A DNA stretch of 64,000 bases from Paraniabella defluvii (GCA_019316985.1 CP079215.1:682001-746000), one strand, 5' to 3'; shown: positions 20,812 to 32,101, counted from the first letter of the stretch. A program made the numbers and translations. The notes: generated by a model not told the origin, from the sequence alone.

Positions 20812-23800
20812 TTAATGGTGAACATCATATACCTCCAGTTTTCCGTATTTTTTTAATTCGTACTCTTTTGCCATTAAGAAGATGAGCGGCGTTACCAGCA
20901 GGATGTGAATGGCTGAAGTAAACACACCGCCAATCATTGGCAGCACTACCGGTTTCATCACATCGGTTCCCACGCCGGTGGCCCACAGCACCGGCACCAA
21001 CCCAAACAGCGAAACACAGACCGTCATGATCTTTGGACGCAGCCTTTTGGCGGCACCCTGAATGACATACTCCCGCAGATCTTCTCTGGTAATGGCTTCA
21101 CTGGAATTGCCTTTGCGTTTGATCAATTGATGCATGGCATCGTTGAGGTAGATCACCATGACGATGCCGGTTTCCACCGCAATGCCAAATAAGGCGATAA
21201 AGCCCACGGCAACCGCTACTGAAAGGTTGACGCCCCAGAAATAGATGATATAGGCTCCGCCGATCAATGCGAACGGAACGGTGATCAGGCTTAAAAACGC
21301 TTCACGGATGGAGTGAAAGGCGAAGTACAGGGAGAAGAAGATAATCACCAGCACAATGGGCGCGATCCACATCAGCGTTTGCTGTCCCTGATCAGACTTT
21401 CATACTGCCCGCTCCATTCCAGAAAATAGCCTGCCGGTAAAATGCCTTTTTGCTGATTGAGCTTTTCTATTGCTTCTTTTACCGTGCTGCCCAAATCCCT
21501 GTCTCTTACATTAAACAATACAGCGCCCCGCAGCAAGGCGTTTTCGGAGTTGATCATGGGTGGGCCGTCTTCAAATTTTACATCCGCTACGGCGCTCAGC
21601 GGCACTTCGCCGAAAGCGGCTGACCGAAGTGGTATGCGTTTAATGTTGTCTACACTGTTGCGGTAATCCTGCGCCAGCCGTACATTAATGCTAAAGCGCT
21701 GCCTGCCTTCCACGGTTTGCCCAATGGGCGCACCGCCCAATGCCGTTTCCACAGTCTGGTTCACATCGTCCACGCTCAGACCATAGCGGCCTAAATCTGC
21801 CCGGCGTGTGTCAATAGCCAGGTATTTGCCGCCTGTGATCGGTTCTACATACAGATCAGCTATTCCGGCCGTGCCTTCGAGCGCTGTTTTTACCCGCTCG
21901 GAAACGACGGCAATCGTATTGAGGTTTTGTCCATAGACCTTTACACCCACATCCGTGCGGATACCGGTAGAAAGCATGTTGATGCGGTTGATGATCGGCT
22001 GCGTCCAGCCGTTTACCACGCCGGGAATCTGCAGTTTGGCATCCAGTTCGTTAATGATCTTCGCTTTGGTGATGCCTTCCCGCCATTTTGTGCGGTTTGA
22101 GCATAATGATGGTTTCAATCATGCTGATAGGTGAATTATCCGTGGCGGTACTGGCCCTGCCAGCCTTTCCCAAAACCTTGTCCACTTCCGGAACGGATTT
22201 AATGATCTTATCCTGCACCTGTAATATCCTTTTCATCTCGGAGTTGGAAACATCCGGTAGTGTAACGGGCATGAACAGAATGCTTTGCTCATCCAGCGGC
22301 GGCATAAACTCTGTGCCTAAACTTCTGAGCAGGGGAATGGAAACCAGCAATGCCAGGATATTGATGGCAAGAGTGGTCTTTCGCCACTTCATCACCCATT
22401 GGATCACCGGGGTATAGATCCGCTCCAGAAAACGGTTTACCGGATTAGCACTGTCGGGGCGGAACTTTCCTTTCATGAAGAAGGAAATCAGCACCGGCGC
22501 AAGGGTTAATACCAATAGCGCATCCACTATGAGTATAAAGGTTTTGGTGTAGGCCATCGGGTGAAACATTTTCCCTTCCTGCCCGGTGAGTAAAAACACC
22601 GGAAGAAAAGAAGTAATGATGATAACCGTGGCAAAGAAGACACCCTGGATACCTGCTTGCTGGATTTTTCAATAATGGATATCCGCTCTTCCTCGGTGAT
22701 CCATTTTTCTTTTGCTTTTTTATTTTTTTGTGCCAGATCATAATTGAGGATTGTTTTTTTGTTCTTGTTGCCAAAGGGCATAACGGTCTGCCAGGTGTTT
22801 ATAAGCATTTTCGCTCATCACAATGCCATTATCTACAATTACCCCGATGGCCAATGCGATACCGGTAAGCGACATGATATTGGAGGAAATACCAAAAGCG
22901 TTGAGCAGGATGAAGCTGATGGCAATGGTGACGGGAATTTGAATAATAATGCTCAGCGCACTGCGCCAGTGAAACAGGAAGATGATAACGATCAGTGAGA
23001 CCGCTATGATCTCTTCGATAAGTGTTCCTTTGACGGAGGAAATGGATTGCTTGATCAGTTGCCCACGGTCATAAACAATATCAAATTTTACCCCATCGGG
23101 AAAGCCTTTGGCTACTTCCTGCATTTTGGCCTTCACGTTTTCAATTACCTCCGCCGCATTTTCGCCATAGCGCATGACCACAATGCCGCCAACCCGTTCT
23201 CCTTCGCCATTCTGGTCAAAGATCCCTAACCTTGTTTCACCGGAAGTTTGCACACTGGCTATGTCCGATACTTTAACGGCAATACCGTTACTGCTTTTCA
23301 CGGCAATGTTTTGGATTTCCCCGATGGACTGTAAATAACCGGAGGTCTTGATCACATAGCCGATATCACTTAACTCAAACTTGCTGCCGCCGGTTTCGTT
23401 GTTATTGGCACGAACGGCGCTGATGACATCGCTTACAGCAAGTTTATAGTATAAAAGCTTGTTGGGGTCAAGCGTGATCTGATACTGCTTTTGGAACCCG
23501 CCAAAGGAAGCGATCTCGCTTACGCCTCTTACATTTTGCAGCGCGAACTTGATATACCAGTCCTGCAAGGCTCTTTGTTCACCGAGATCCATGCCCGGAG
23601 CATCCAGGGTGTACCACAGGACATGCCCAACGCCGGTACCATCAGGGCCTAACTGCGGGCTGACGCCTGGCGGCAGGTTGCGGGAAATGGTGCTAAGCCG
23701 TTCCAGCACCCGTTCCCTTGCCCAATAAATGTCTACGTTGTCTTCAAAAATGATGTAAATAAAGCTCATGCCGAACATGGACGTGCCCCGCACGTACTTG

Positions 23801-24036
23801 ATCTTAGGAAGCCCCTGTAAGTTGGTCACCAGCGGGTAGGTTACTTGGTCTTCGATCAGCTGCGGTCCCCGTCCCATCCATTCGCTGAAAACAATGACCT
23901 GGTTTTCAGAAAGGTCGGGAATGGCATCTATGGGGTTGTTTTTTACAGCAAAAACGCCCCACGCAAAAAAAGCTGCCGCCAGCACCAACACGATGAAACG
24001 GTTGCGCAGCGACCATTCTATAATACGATGTACCAT
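20812..24036 (-). CDS. cusA: CusA-type heavy-metal RND pump, frameshifted
   Basis: A ~1075-residue inner-membrane proton antiporter. The N-terminus is [20 protein letters not shown]. The TM4 signature is [20 protein letters not shown], the AxGxxVDNxIVM type seen in monovalent-metal (Cu/Ag) HME-RND pumps and not the DFGxxVDG type of Zn/Co pumps. It also has [20 protein letters not shown], and the last TM bundle ends [20 protein letters not shown]. The frame breaks near 22745, 22590, 22100 and 21370. It heads the operon pump, channel, adaptor 1, adaptor 2, with spacings of a few bases or overlaps. Confidence 0.9.
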
Positions 24037-24142
24037 AAATGATAAATGAGGAACAATAAGTAATGCTGATGGGTGATCAGCGGTGGATAGAAATGCCTTT
24101 AGCCCAACAGCATGCTGTCAGGCTCAAAATGTGGAGCGGAGT

Positions 24143-24541
24143 CTAAATACGGAAAACGCAGTTGCGCTTGTAGATCGGGATTCCGGTGCTGTGGGGCGGT
24201 GCGTTAGTGGTGGGATTTTCCTCGGTAATGGAAGAAAAGGTGATAGCTGGAATGTCAATGAAAGAAACAGGCAAGGCTACCGCCATCAACCATAATCCCT
24301 GGAAAGCCGTTTCTGTTATACTGTGATCATTGGTAACTTTGAGCTGCTTGTGCTCATCCTTGCAGCAGCCCTTTTCCACCATTTTGCCCTTGTCGCTGCC
24401 GCAAACCGGACAGTTTTCTTCCTCGTTGCCTGATACACTCCATTCTACCATCTTGCCCATGCAATAATGCAAATGCAGGATAGCCCCTGAAGTAGAGGCG
24501 AAGTAAGTGAATGATAATATGAGAATGAGAAACTGTTTCAT
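24143..24541 (-). CDS. HYC_CC_PP family exported protein
   Basis: An intact 132-residue protein with signal MKQFLILILSFTYFASTSGA followed by LHYCMGKMVEW, CPVCGSDKGKMVEKGCCKDE and the C-terminal TNAPPHSTGIPIYKRNCVFR. These are the HYC, CC and PP landmarks that name the family, which is common next to copper/heavy-metal efflux operons in Bacteroidota. It lies ~105 nt upstream of cusA and may share its transcript. The function is not established; the Cys set suggests periplasmic metal binding. Confidence 0.85.
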   Translation of the reverse strand: MKQFLILILSFTYFASTSGAILHLHYCMGKMVEWSVSGNEEENCPVCGSDKGKMVEKGCCKDEHKQLKVTNDHSITETAFQGLWLMAVALPVSFIDIPAITFSSITEENPTTNAPPHSTGIPIYKRNCVFRI

Positions 24542-24670
24542 TTCAGCGGTACAAATGTATTAATTTTTAAGAAGTCCTGTTTAATTTATACTTGTTAAAG
24601 TGCATTAACAGAATTAGAACTGGCTAAAGACAGTAAATAGCCGGATCAGGAACATAATCCGGCTAAACTT

Positions 24671-24881
24671 TTATGCTAATTCCTCAGCTTTGTAACCAGC
24701 CTTTTCCACTGCTTTTTTACTTCCTCTTCTGTTGGGTTTTCAGCAGAAACCGTTAGGACTTTTTTGGATTTTGAGTATCCACTTTCCAGTTTCCCTCACC
24801 AAAAGTTTCGTTTAAAACAGGGGTAACTTTTGCTATGCAGGAGCCACACATGATATTTGTCTTTACTTCTACTGTTTTCAT
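24671..24881 (-). CDS. HMA-domain copper chaperone, two A deletions
   Basis: A paralogue of the chaperone at 4749-4970. It reads MKTVEVKTNIMCGSCIAKVT, then TFGEGNWKVDTQNPKK, VLTVSAENPTEEEVKK and VEKAGYKAEELA before TAA. Two A runs (near 24770 and 24710) are each one A short, and restoring them gives a 70-residue HMA domain. The metal site is MCGSC. It is cytosolic with no signal peptide, and its promoter carries copper motif D. It is probably a chaperone for the adjacent copA copy 2. Confidence 0.8.
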
Positions 24882-24902
24882 TGTTTAAATATTAATTGTG
24901 AT

Positions 24903-24948
24903 GTAAAATTACTTTGGGTCGTTAGTTTTGCTGTTATACAATTCAGGA
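24903..24948 (-). promoter_or_regulatory. Copper-motif promoter D (HMA chaperone 2)
   Basis: On the minus strand, TCCTGAATTGTATAACA (24932-24948) lies 24 nt upstream of TTTAC (24903-24907), the weakest -7 match of the four. It fits YCYNNAATTNYRTAAYA. The chaperone ATG is 22 nt downstream. Confidence 0.55.
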
Positions 24949-24970
24949 TTTGTTTTTCATAATTTTTGGA

Positions 24971-27396
24971 TTATAGCTTTAATGATTTTAATCGTAGGCT
25001 ATTTGTAACAACACTGATGCTGCTAAGTGCCATTGCTGCGCCGGCAATCATTGGGTTTAATAAAAAGCCATTTATGGGATAAAGCACCCTGCTGCAATTG
25101 GTATTCCAATTAGATTATAAATGAATGCCCAGAACAGGTTTTGTTTGATAGTGGCAACAGTACGCTTTGATAGTTTTATTGCTTGTGAGATTTTGTAAGA
25201 TCTGATGAAATAATGGTCATTTTAGCGACATCCATCGCTATATCACTTCCTTTGCCCATTGCTATGCTTACATCTGCCTGTGCCAACGCATTACTATCAT
25301 TAATGCCATCACCCACCATTGCCACCACTTTGCCTTGCTGCTGCAATCCTTTTACGAAATCTGCTTTGTGAGAGGGCAGCGTTTCTGCCTTATAATTTTT
25401 ATACCTGTTTTCTCAGAAACGGCTTTTGCAGTCCGCTCGTTGTCGCCGGTGAGCATGTACACCTCTATGCCTAAGGCTTGTAATTTTTTAACCGCTTCTA
25501 TTGAAGTGTCTTTTATCTTATCTGCAATGGCTATTGCAGCCAAAGCATTTTCAAGGTCAGAAAACCAAATCACCGTGTATGCCTGTTGCGACCATTGCTC
25601 GGATTGACGTTTTAATTCCTCGCTAATTTGAATGCGGTGCGATGACATCATCTTTGGACTGCCCACTAAATAGCTGTTGCCATTGTGCTTTACAGCAATT
25701 CCCTCTCCTGTAATGCTCTCAAAGGTGTCAAGGTTTAATTTTGTTGAAGAAGAAGCGGTAAAATATTTCACCACTGCTTCTGCCAGGGATGCTCTGATTG
25801 AACTTCTATTGTGTAAAGCAAATCGGATAACTCTTTTTGAGCAACGCCTTGCTTCCAGGCTATATTAACGACTTCCGGTTTGCCCTCGGTAATCGTTCCT
25901 GTTTTATCTAAAATAATGGCATTGACGTTTTTGCCTGTTCCAGGCTCTCTGCATCTTTAATTAAAATACCGTTTTCGGCGCCTTTGCCCACACCTGCCAT
26001 AATTGCTGTTGGCGTAGCTAAGCCCAAAGCACAAGGGCAGGCAATCACTAATACTGTAACTAATGCCAGTAAGCCTTGTGTTAGCCCATTTTCGCCCCTA
26101 AAATCACCCAAGCGATGAAACTCAGGATGGCAATGACAATAACGATTGGAACGAAGATGCTTGCAATTTTATCTACTAGCTTTTGCACCGGTGTTGCTGC
26201 CCTGCGCTTCCTGCACCATTTTTATGATTTGAGCCAGCACCGTATCGCCGCCAACTTTATCAGCAACAAACTGAAAACTTCCCCTCTGATTAATGGTTCC
26301 CGCAAACACTTTCTCGCCTTTGCTTTTTTTTCGACCGGAATGGGTTCACCACTGATCATGCTCTCATCTATAAAAGAGTTACCGGCGCTTACCGTTCCAT
26401 CCACTGCAATCTTTTCTCCCGGCTTTACCAATAAGGCGTCACCCACTTTTACGCTGGCAATAGGCATTTCCATTTGATGTCCGCCTTCATGCACTACCGT
26501 AACCGTTTTGGGCTGCAAGCCCATTATTTTTTAATGGCTGAAGATGTATTGCCTTTAGCTTTTTCTTCTAACAACTTACCCAAAAGAATAAAAGCAATAA
26601 CCACCGCTGCCGCTTCAAAATAAACGTGGGGATGTAAGCCTTTGCTGTGCCAGAAATCTGGAAATAATGTATTGAATACGCTGAACAAATAAGCAATACC
26701 CGTACTCATAGCCACCAACGTATCCATGTTGGCTGAACCGTGCTTCGCCTGCTTCCACGCATTAATGAAAAACTGCTGGCCGGATATAAGCACTACTGGA
26801 GTAGCCAGAGCCCACATGATGTAATTGGCAAAGGGCATATTCATAAAAAACATACCAATAACTACAGTTGGAACGGAGAACAGTATAGCAAATATGGTTT
26901 TATTTTTTAGTGCTTTATATTTCTTTTGATGCAGATCTTCTAATGCATCTTTTGCTTCTTCGCTTTCATCAATCATTAAATCATAGCCAATAGATTGTAA
27001 CGCTGCTTTCAGCTTCTCAGGATCTGTAATGGTAGGAATGTATTCTATCTGTGCAGTGGTGTTTGCATAGTTAACAGCAACCTTTACCACACCGGGTTGA
27101 TTTTCCAATATGCTTTGTGAGCTGCTGGCGCAGGAGGCACATGTCATGTTGAGTACCGGAAAGTTTTTCTTGACGGTATCTACATCGTAGCCCAAATCAC
27201 GAATGGCCTTTACGGCGTTAGGAACTACCTCCAATTCATCATTAGCGGTAATAACAGCCCTGTTGTTGTTGAGTTCTACCTTATGAGATGTGATGTCCTG
27301 TACTTTGCTTAATCCTTTATCAACAATCAAAGCACAGTGGTCACTTTCTACGCCTTCCAATGGTATATAGATCGAATTATTGTTTTCTGCTGCCAT
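24971..27396 (-). CDS. copA: CopA-type Cu(I) P1B-1 ATPase, copy 2, frameshifted
   Basis: A paralogue of the ATPase at 6229-8643 with the same architecture. The degenerate first HMA has [13 protein letters not shown]; the second has [13 protein letters not shown]. The rest carries [14 protein letters not shown], a P-domain interrupted near 25870, [17 protein letters not shown] and the C-terminal [16 protein letters not shown]. The N-terminal 290 residues are intact. Breaks lie near 26524, 26200-26120, 25900, 25790 and 25390-25100. The DNA is more AT-rich than copy 1, so the two copies probably arrived separately. It lies downstream of the propeller lipoprotein and upstream of its HMA chaperone, under copper motif C. 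Confidence 0.9.
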
Positions 27397-27415
27397 ATTA
27401 TTTCAATTTGATATA

Positions 27416-27461
27416 GCAAAGCTACTATGATTGTAGAGTGTGGTTGTTACAGAATTACAGA
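27416..27461 (-). promoter_or_regulatory. Copper-motif promoter C (copA copy 2)
   Basis: On the minus strand, TCTGTAATTCTGTAACA (27445-27461) lies 24 nt upstream of TTTGC (27416-27420), within a good -7 box TAGCTTTGC. The copA ATG is 20 nt downstream. The promoter overlaps the end of the upstream propeller gene region, leaving only a short spacer. Confidence 0.68.
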
Positions 27462-27484
27462 TAAGATTTACAATATTTTGGTAT

Positions 27485-28526
27485 TTACAGCTCCAGAACT
27501 GAAGCATGAAGTTGCTTATCTTTTCCCAAACACACACTACATGATTATCACCGAGGGCTTTTAGAACAGGCTGAGCGTCTTCGCCAATAACTTCCTTTTG
27601 TCCTTGCGGTTTCATAAAGACTACTTCATCATTCTCCGTCCAGGCATAGACATTTTTATTATCAACCGTTTCTATCGTACAGCCTCTGCCTTCGCCAATC
27701 TTCTTTTCAGGTATGCCCGGCATTACTGCATAAATATTTCCTTGCCTTTTCCAAACAGTTTGCACTGCTCCATTTTCATTTACTGCTAAACCACCGTCAT
27801 CCATAGGACAGCCATTTAATTTCCAGCTTTCCATACCTAATTTCTGCGCGCCTGCGCAAACGAAGTGCCGCCATTAGAAGACTGTATTACATACAAGTCC
27901 CTGTTGCCATTTAGCCAGTTACGAAACATCACATACACATTGTTACCTTGCATGGCAACGGATGGTTTGCAACATTCACATACAGTGGTATCAGGCGAAG
28001 TGTAGATCATTATATTTTGAGACCAACTTCTGCCTCCGTCATTTGAATTAGCACCGTAGATTTTATTTCTCTTGTTTCCTCTTAAATCCAGCCATACAAC
28101 AAAAGCATTTTTCTCCATCTGCACTCAAAGCCATTAAGCCTTCTTTTACTATGGTATCTACATCATTTACCCTTGTACCTTGTTTCCAGCCTGCATTGTC
28201 TTTGTAGTGGGAATATATGTTGCCTGTAGAAGCACACGCTATTACTACAACCCCTTTATTAGTGGCTGAAATCTGGGGTCTACGAGTAGCAAAAGAAAAT
28301 AATTTGGGCAATACGGCGATCACTAAACGTGAAGAAAAGGATTGGCCCTTGTCGGAAGAATAAGTGTACATAATACTATCACCTATGCCATAAACCAAAT
28401 GAAGATTACCGGCTTTATCTTTAGCCATATTTGGCATTTGAACCACTTGTTATTACAAAATCAGCTTTCGGAACAGCTTTCTTTTCATTGCAGACAAGAA
28501 GGATGCAAAGAATAGATGTTATTCAT
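27485..28526 (-). CDS. Sialidase-like propeller lipoprotein with CxCC motif
   Basis: A repaired protein of ~348 residues with a lipoprotein-like leader (LCILLVCNEKK). BNR/Asp-box-like blades follow: YTYSSDKGQSFSSR, GANSNDGGRSWSQN, IQSSNGGTSFAQA. A distinctive TTVCECCKPSVAMQGNNVYV segment and a separate GEKCFCCMAG give a Cys-rich core not expected of a sialidase. The natural C-terminus is VWEKDKQLHASVLEL after restoring one A near 27520; other breaks lie near 28445, 28090 and 27840. The position next to copA suggests an exported copper-binding propeller and argues against a glycosidase. Confidence 0.68.
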
Positions 28527-28541
28527 TGAGTTATTCTTATA

Positions 28542-29100
28542 CTATACACTATCTAATGGCTTACGTTTGTTTCGTCCTACCTGCTTAAAGTGGCTGGGAG
28601 TAAGATCGATAACTTTCTTGAATTGCGAAGATAGGTGCGCCACACTGCTGTAGCCTAACTGAAAAGCAATTTCACTGAGGCTCAGTTCATCATAAATGAG
28701 TAATTCCTTCACCTTTTCAATCTTTTGATGGATGACATATTTTTCTATCGTTATACCCTCGACTTCAGAGAACAAGCTACTTAAATACGAGTAATCCTTG
28801 TGCAGTGCCTTAGATAGAACCTCTGAAAAGTTATACTTATTGTCGAAGGAATTATATTGAATATGCTGGATGATTGTATTTTTATTTTTTCAATCAATTG
28901 TTTTTTGCTGTCATCTAACAGTTCAAAACCCAAAGTATTTAAGTTCGTTTTAAACTGATTGAGTTGGCTGGTTGTTGGCTTCTTTAATAGATCCACTTCG
29001 CCAAGCGTAACGCTGCAAGCTTCCATTCTTAATTTTTCTAATTCCTGCTTTACTACTAAAATACAGCGATTGCAGACCATGTTTTTATGTAGATGCGCAT
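28542..29100 (-). CDS. HMA-like domain fused to AraC-type HTH regulator
   Basis: A repaired protein of ~186 residues. From ATG 29100 it reads MRIYIKNMVCNRCILVVKQE once an A is restored near 29082. This is an HMA-like fold with CNRC as candidate metal site. The C-terminal half is an AraC helix-turn-helix pair (KVKELLIYDELSLSEIAFQL GYSSVAHLSSQFKKVIDLTP). A second A deletion near 28875 separates the halves. A metal-binding sensor domain on an AraC HTH is a plausible copper-responsive activator. The neighbours are the CxCC propeller and copA, and it may recognise the shared 17-bp copper motif. This last point is inference. Confidence 0.8.
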
Positions 29101-29275
29101 ATAATTAAGTATTATTGATTCAAATCTTAACAATGTTGCAATCAAAAGTAGTTTGTTTAGCAAACGATAACTTTAGGAAAGGCAAAAATGGGATAAACTA
29201 CTTTCAGCAAAATGATGATGATGTCCGGAACTATTTTTTTGACTAGGCTATGCACAAAACTAAAAATGATTGCTC

Positions 29276-30700
29276 TTAGCTTGCACAGCAACTTATTTTC
29301 TTCACGTCCATCGTAAAGGAAAGAGCTGCTAATTTAATGCCTTCACTAAGCGTTAAGTAAGGGTGAAACATATTTACCAATTCATGCACCGGAATTTTGT
29401 ATTTGATGGCTAAACTGATTTCCATTGTCAGTTCACTGCCTTCCGGTGCTACTATTCTTGCACCAATTAGCAAATCGGTTTCGGTGTTTCTTATCAGCTT
29501 GATAAAGCCCCTTGTGTCTAAGGCTGCAATGCTTCTGGGCACTTCAGATAAGGATAGTGTGGTTGCCTGATAAGGAATACCTTTTGCTGCTGCTTCTTTT
29601 TCATCCATCCCTACACCTGCCACCTGCGGATCGGTAAAGACCACCCAAGGAAGAGCTGTAAAATCTACTCGTTGCTTTGGATTATAAAAAGCATTTTGAA
29701 GGGCAATGCCCCTTCATAAGCTGCCGTATAAACATAAGCCGGAAAGCTGGTTACATCACCTACTGCAAAAATATCGGGGTGGCTGGTTCGTAAATAATTA
29801 TCTACCACAATATGCCCTTTTCCATCTGTTTTCACATCTACCTTATCCAAATTCAATCCTTCGGTATTTGCTTTTGTTCCTGTAGCTACTAAAAGATGCG
29901 TTGCAGTAAGCGTATCATTTAAACCGTTTTGATTGTACTTCACTTTTATCATATCACCATCCTTCCAAACCTTGTTAACAGTAGCCTTAGTGAGAATGGT
30001 GATGCCCTCATCAGAAAGGTGCTTTCTTATTTCATTGGAAACATCTTGCGATTGCCTGGATAAAACGGTTGCTGAACGTTGAAGGATGGTGACCTTTGTA
30101 CCAAAACGGTTGTAAGCCTGTGCTATTTCCAAAGCAATATACCCTGCACCTAATATCACAAGTGACTGTGGTAGTTCTTCCAGTTCAAACAGACTGATGT
30201 TGGTGAGATAAGGAACGCCTTCCAGTCCTTCAATCGATGGAATGTAGGTAGATGCTCCTGTGGCTATAATAACTTTTAAACCTTCGTATTGTTCTCCTTC
30301 CACCTCAATGGTTCTATCGCCAACAAATTCTGCAAAGCCATCCATTACTTTTACATAAGGCAATCCTGCTAACAAATCAGCGTACTTACGTTGTTGCATA
30401 TCTGCAACCAATTCTCTTTTTGTTGAATGATTTGCTTAAAGTTTATCTGTGGCTTATTAACGGTAATGCCGTTAAACGAAGAATGAGCGGCTTTGTGTAT
30501 ACTTTCTGCGGCTCTGATTAAGAACTTGGAAGGCACACAACCCACATTTACGCAGGTACCGCCCAATGGCAACCTCCCGTTTACCATAAGCGTTTTTACT
30601 TCCTGGTCATTGGCTCTAATAGCGGCTGCAAACGCTGCTGAACCTCCCCTATAATAATTAATTCGTACTCATTATCCGGACTAACGTTACAACAACTCAT
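29276..30700 (-). CDS. merA: Mercuric reductase MerA, frameshifted
   Basis: A flavoprotein disulphide reductase of ~474 residues that reduces Hg(II) to Hg(0) with NADPH in the cytosol. It starts MSCCNVSPDNEYELIIIG, then a FAD-binding region. The redox site is GGTCVNVGCVPSK and the NAD-binding loop SLVILGAGYIALEIAQAYNR. FHPYLTLSEGIKLAALSF follows, then the C-terminal vicinal cysteine pair KKISCCAS that delivers Hg(II) to the active site. No N-terminal HMA (NmerA) domain is present. Frame breaks lie near 30650, 30400 and 29655. It is last in the ArsR-MerTP-MerP-MerA operon. Confidence 0.92.
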
Positions 30701-30741
30701 GCTTCAACATTTAGAATATAAACAAAATTTACAGCAGCTGG

Positions 30742-31098
30742 CTATCCTTGCTTTGCCATCGCTTTATCTGAGAGGGTTACCGCTTTGTAACCAATTTTCT
30801 CGATAGCTTTTATAATCTTATCAATAGATGTTTTCCTGGCATCGTACTTCACGGTAGCTAAGTCTCCGGGGTATAATACTTTCTGGTCCATCACACCGTC
30901 AAGCGCCTTCAAAGTTGTGGCAACATGATTAGAACAACCGGCACAGGTCATGCCCGTGATTTTTAATTTTACGGTTTTGGGTTCTTCTTTGATTACCGTT
31001 TGAACACTTGTTTGTGCATTGGCTTTACTATTACCATAACCGAAAACCGGTGCTGCGCCAAATAAAAACGCTGCGATAATAATGGAACGTGTTTTCAT
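30742..31098 (-). CDS. merP: Periplasmic mercury-binding protein MerP
   Basis: An intact 118-residue protein with a signal peptide (MKTRSIIIAAFLFGAAPVFG) and one HMA domain with GMTCAGCSNHVATTL. It would bind Hg(II) in the periplasm through the CAGC pair and pass it to MerT. It lies 3 nt after MerTP and 41 nt before MerA. MerTP already carries a C-terminal HMA domain, so the operon has two HMA modules. Confidence 0.88.
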   Translation of the reverse strand: MKTRSIIIAAFLFGAAPVFGYGNSKANAQTSVQTVIKEEPKTVKLKITGMTCAGCSNHVATTLKALDGVMDQKVLYPGDLATVKYDARKTSIDKIIKAIEKIGYKAVTLSDKAMAKQG

Positions 31099-31101
31099 AT
31101 T

Positions 31102-31728
31102 TTAATTATTTAAAAGTTGATAATTCGTTACTTCATATCCTGTTTTTGCAATCGCACTTTTTAGCTGCTCAACAGATGCTTTTGATTTGTCAAATTTTAC
31201 GATGCTGGTGCCTTTGGCATAATAGGTTTGTGCATTGATTACACCAGACACCTTATAAAGCTCATTGTTCACTTCTGTTTCACAGGCTTTACAACTCATG
31301 CCTTTTATGCTAAAAGAAGCGGATTGAATGTTGTTGCTTTCAACCACTAATACATTTTGTTTCTCTGCCTTTGGATAAAATATGTTAGCATAGTATGGAA
31401 AAGCCATTAGGACAATTGCTGAAATGGTAATGATGGTAAGAAAGGTTCTGGATGAAAGGAAAGGTTTCTTTTCCACTTTACAACTTCCGTCAGGACCGCA
31501 TACTGTCCTTTCTTTTGTACTGAGGGAACGATACCAGGCAAACCCTAAAGTAGCTATTGCCAAACCAATCAAATAAGGACGAACAGGCGCTAACCAGGAA
31601 AGGGATGAAGCAGCGCCGCTTGCACCAGCCAACAAAGCCAAGACGGGTGTGATGCAACAAAGTGATGCTGCAATGGCTGCAAACAATCCTACACCTGCAG
31701 CCGTTTTTGATGTGGTGACTTCTTTCAT
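31102..31728 (-). CDS. merT: MerTP fused mercury transporter
   Basis: An intact 208-residue protein. The N-terminal ~110 residues have three membrane segments with the MerT Cys pair SLCCITPVLALLAG and a loop site VCGPDGSCK. The C-terminal ~70 residues form an HMA domain with GMSCKACETEV. MerT imports Hg(II) for reduction by MerA. The fused MerT-HMA form is common in Bacteroidota. Its ATG overlaps the ArsR TGA (ATGA). A paralogue is encoded at 54214-54831 with the same layout and its own adjacent ArsR gene. Confidence 0.92.
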   Translation of the reverse strand: MKEVTTSKTAAGVGLFAAIAASLCCITPVLALLAGASGAASSLSWLAPVRPYLIGLAIATLGFAWYRSLSTKERTVCGPDGSCKVEKKPFLSSRTFLTIITISAIVLMAFPYYANIFYPKAEKQNVLVVESNNIQSASFSIKGMSCKACETEVNNELYKVSGVINAQTYYAKGTSIVKFDKSKASVEQLKSAIAKTGYEVTNYQLLNN

Positions 31729-32101
31729 GCCTTTTGTTTTTTTCTGTTGGATATGGTGATGTATTGGAAAAGCGGTTTGATGATTTCACGATGTTCTTTT
31801 GCAAATGAATAGTAAATAGTTTGTCCTTTTTGCAGGGCTGAATGATATTGGCATCTTTCAGCTTTCGCAAGTGCTGGGAAACAGCCGGAATGCTCATTTC
31901 TAAAATATCTGCCAAATCACAAACACATAAACCACCATCTTCTTTTTCCAGCAGGTAAAGAATTTTCAGCCGTACATCGTTGCCGGCAAGGCTTAATACG
32001 TGACTTAAACGATGAAAAGAAATTTCTGCTGATGTTATGTTCTTTTTGCATTCGTTTATCAGCGCCTTATCAGCATAAGGTCTTATACAAGTCTCATTCA
32101 T
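31725..32101 (-). CDS. ArsR/SmtB-family mer repressor, frameshifted
   Basis: It starts MNETCIRPYADKALINECKK, then a winged helix (LAGNDVRLKILYLLEK, CVCDLADILEMSIPAVSQHL RKL). One missing base near 31840 moves the wing out of frame. After repair it continues GQTIYYSFAKEHREIIKPLF and ends KKQKA, with TGA overlapping the merT ATG. The CVCDL motif is the alpha-3-type metal site of ArsR proteins. It replaces the MerR regulator of classical mer operons. A palindromic operator lies 15-36 nt upstream of the start. Confidence 0.87.

Noticed and set aside
22088..22417. Long plus-strand frames opposite the RND and ATPase genes (also near 34650-35015 and 1485-1829)
   Set aside because: They are antisense shadows of strongly conserved minus-strand genes and their translations match no family.
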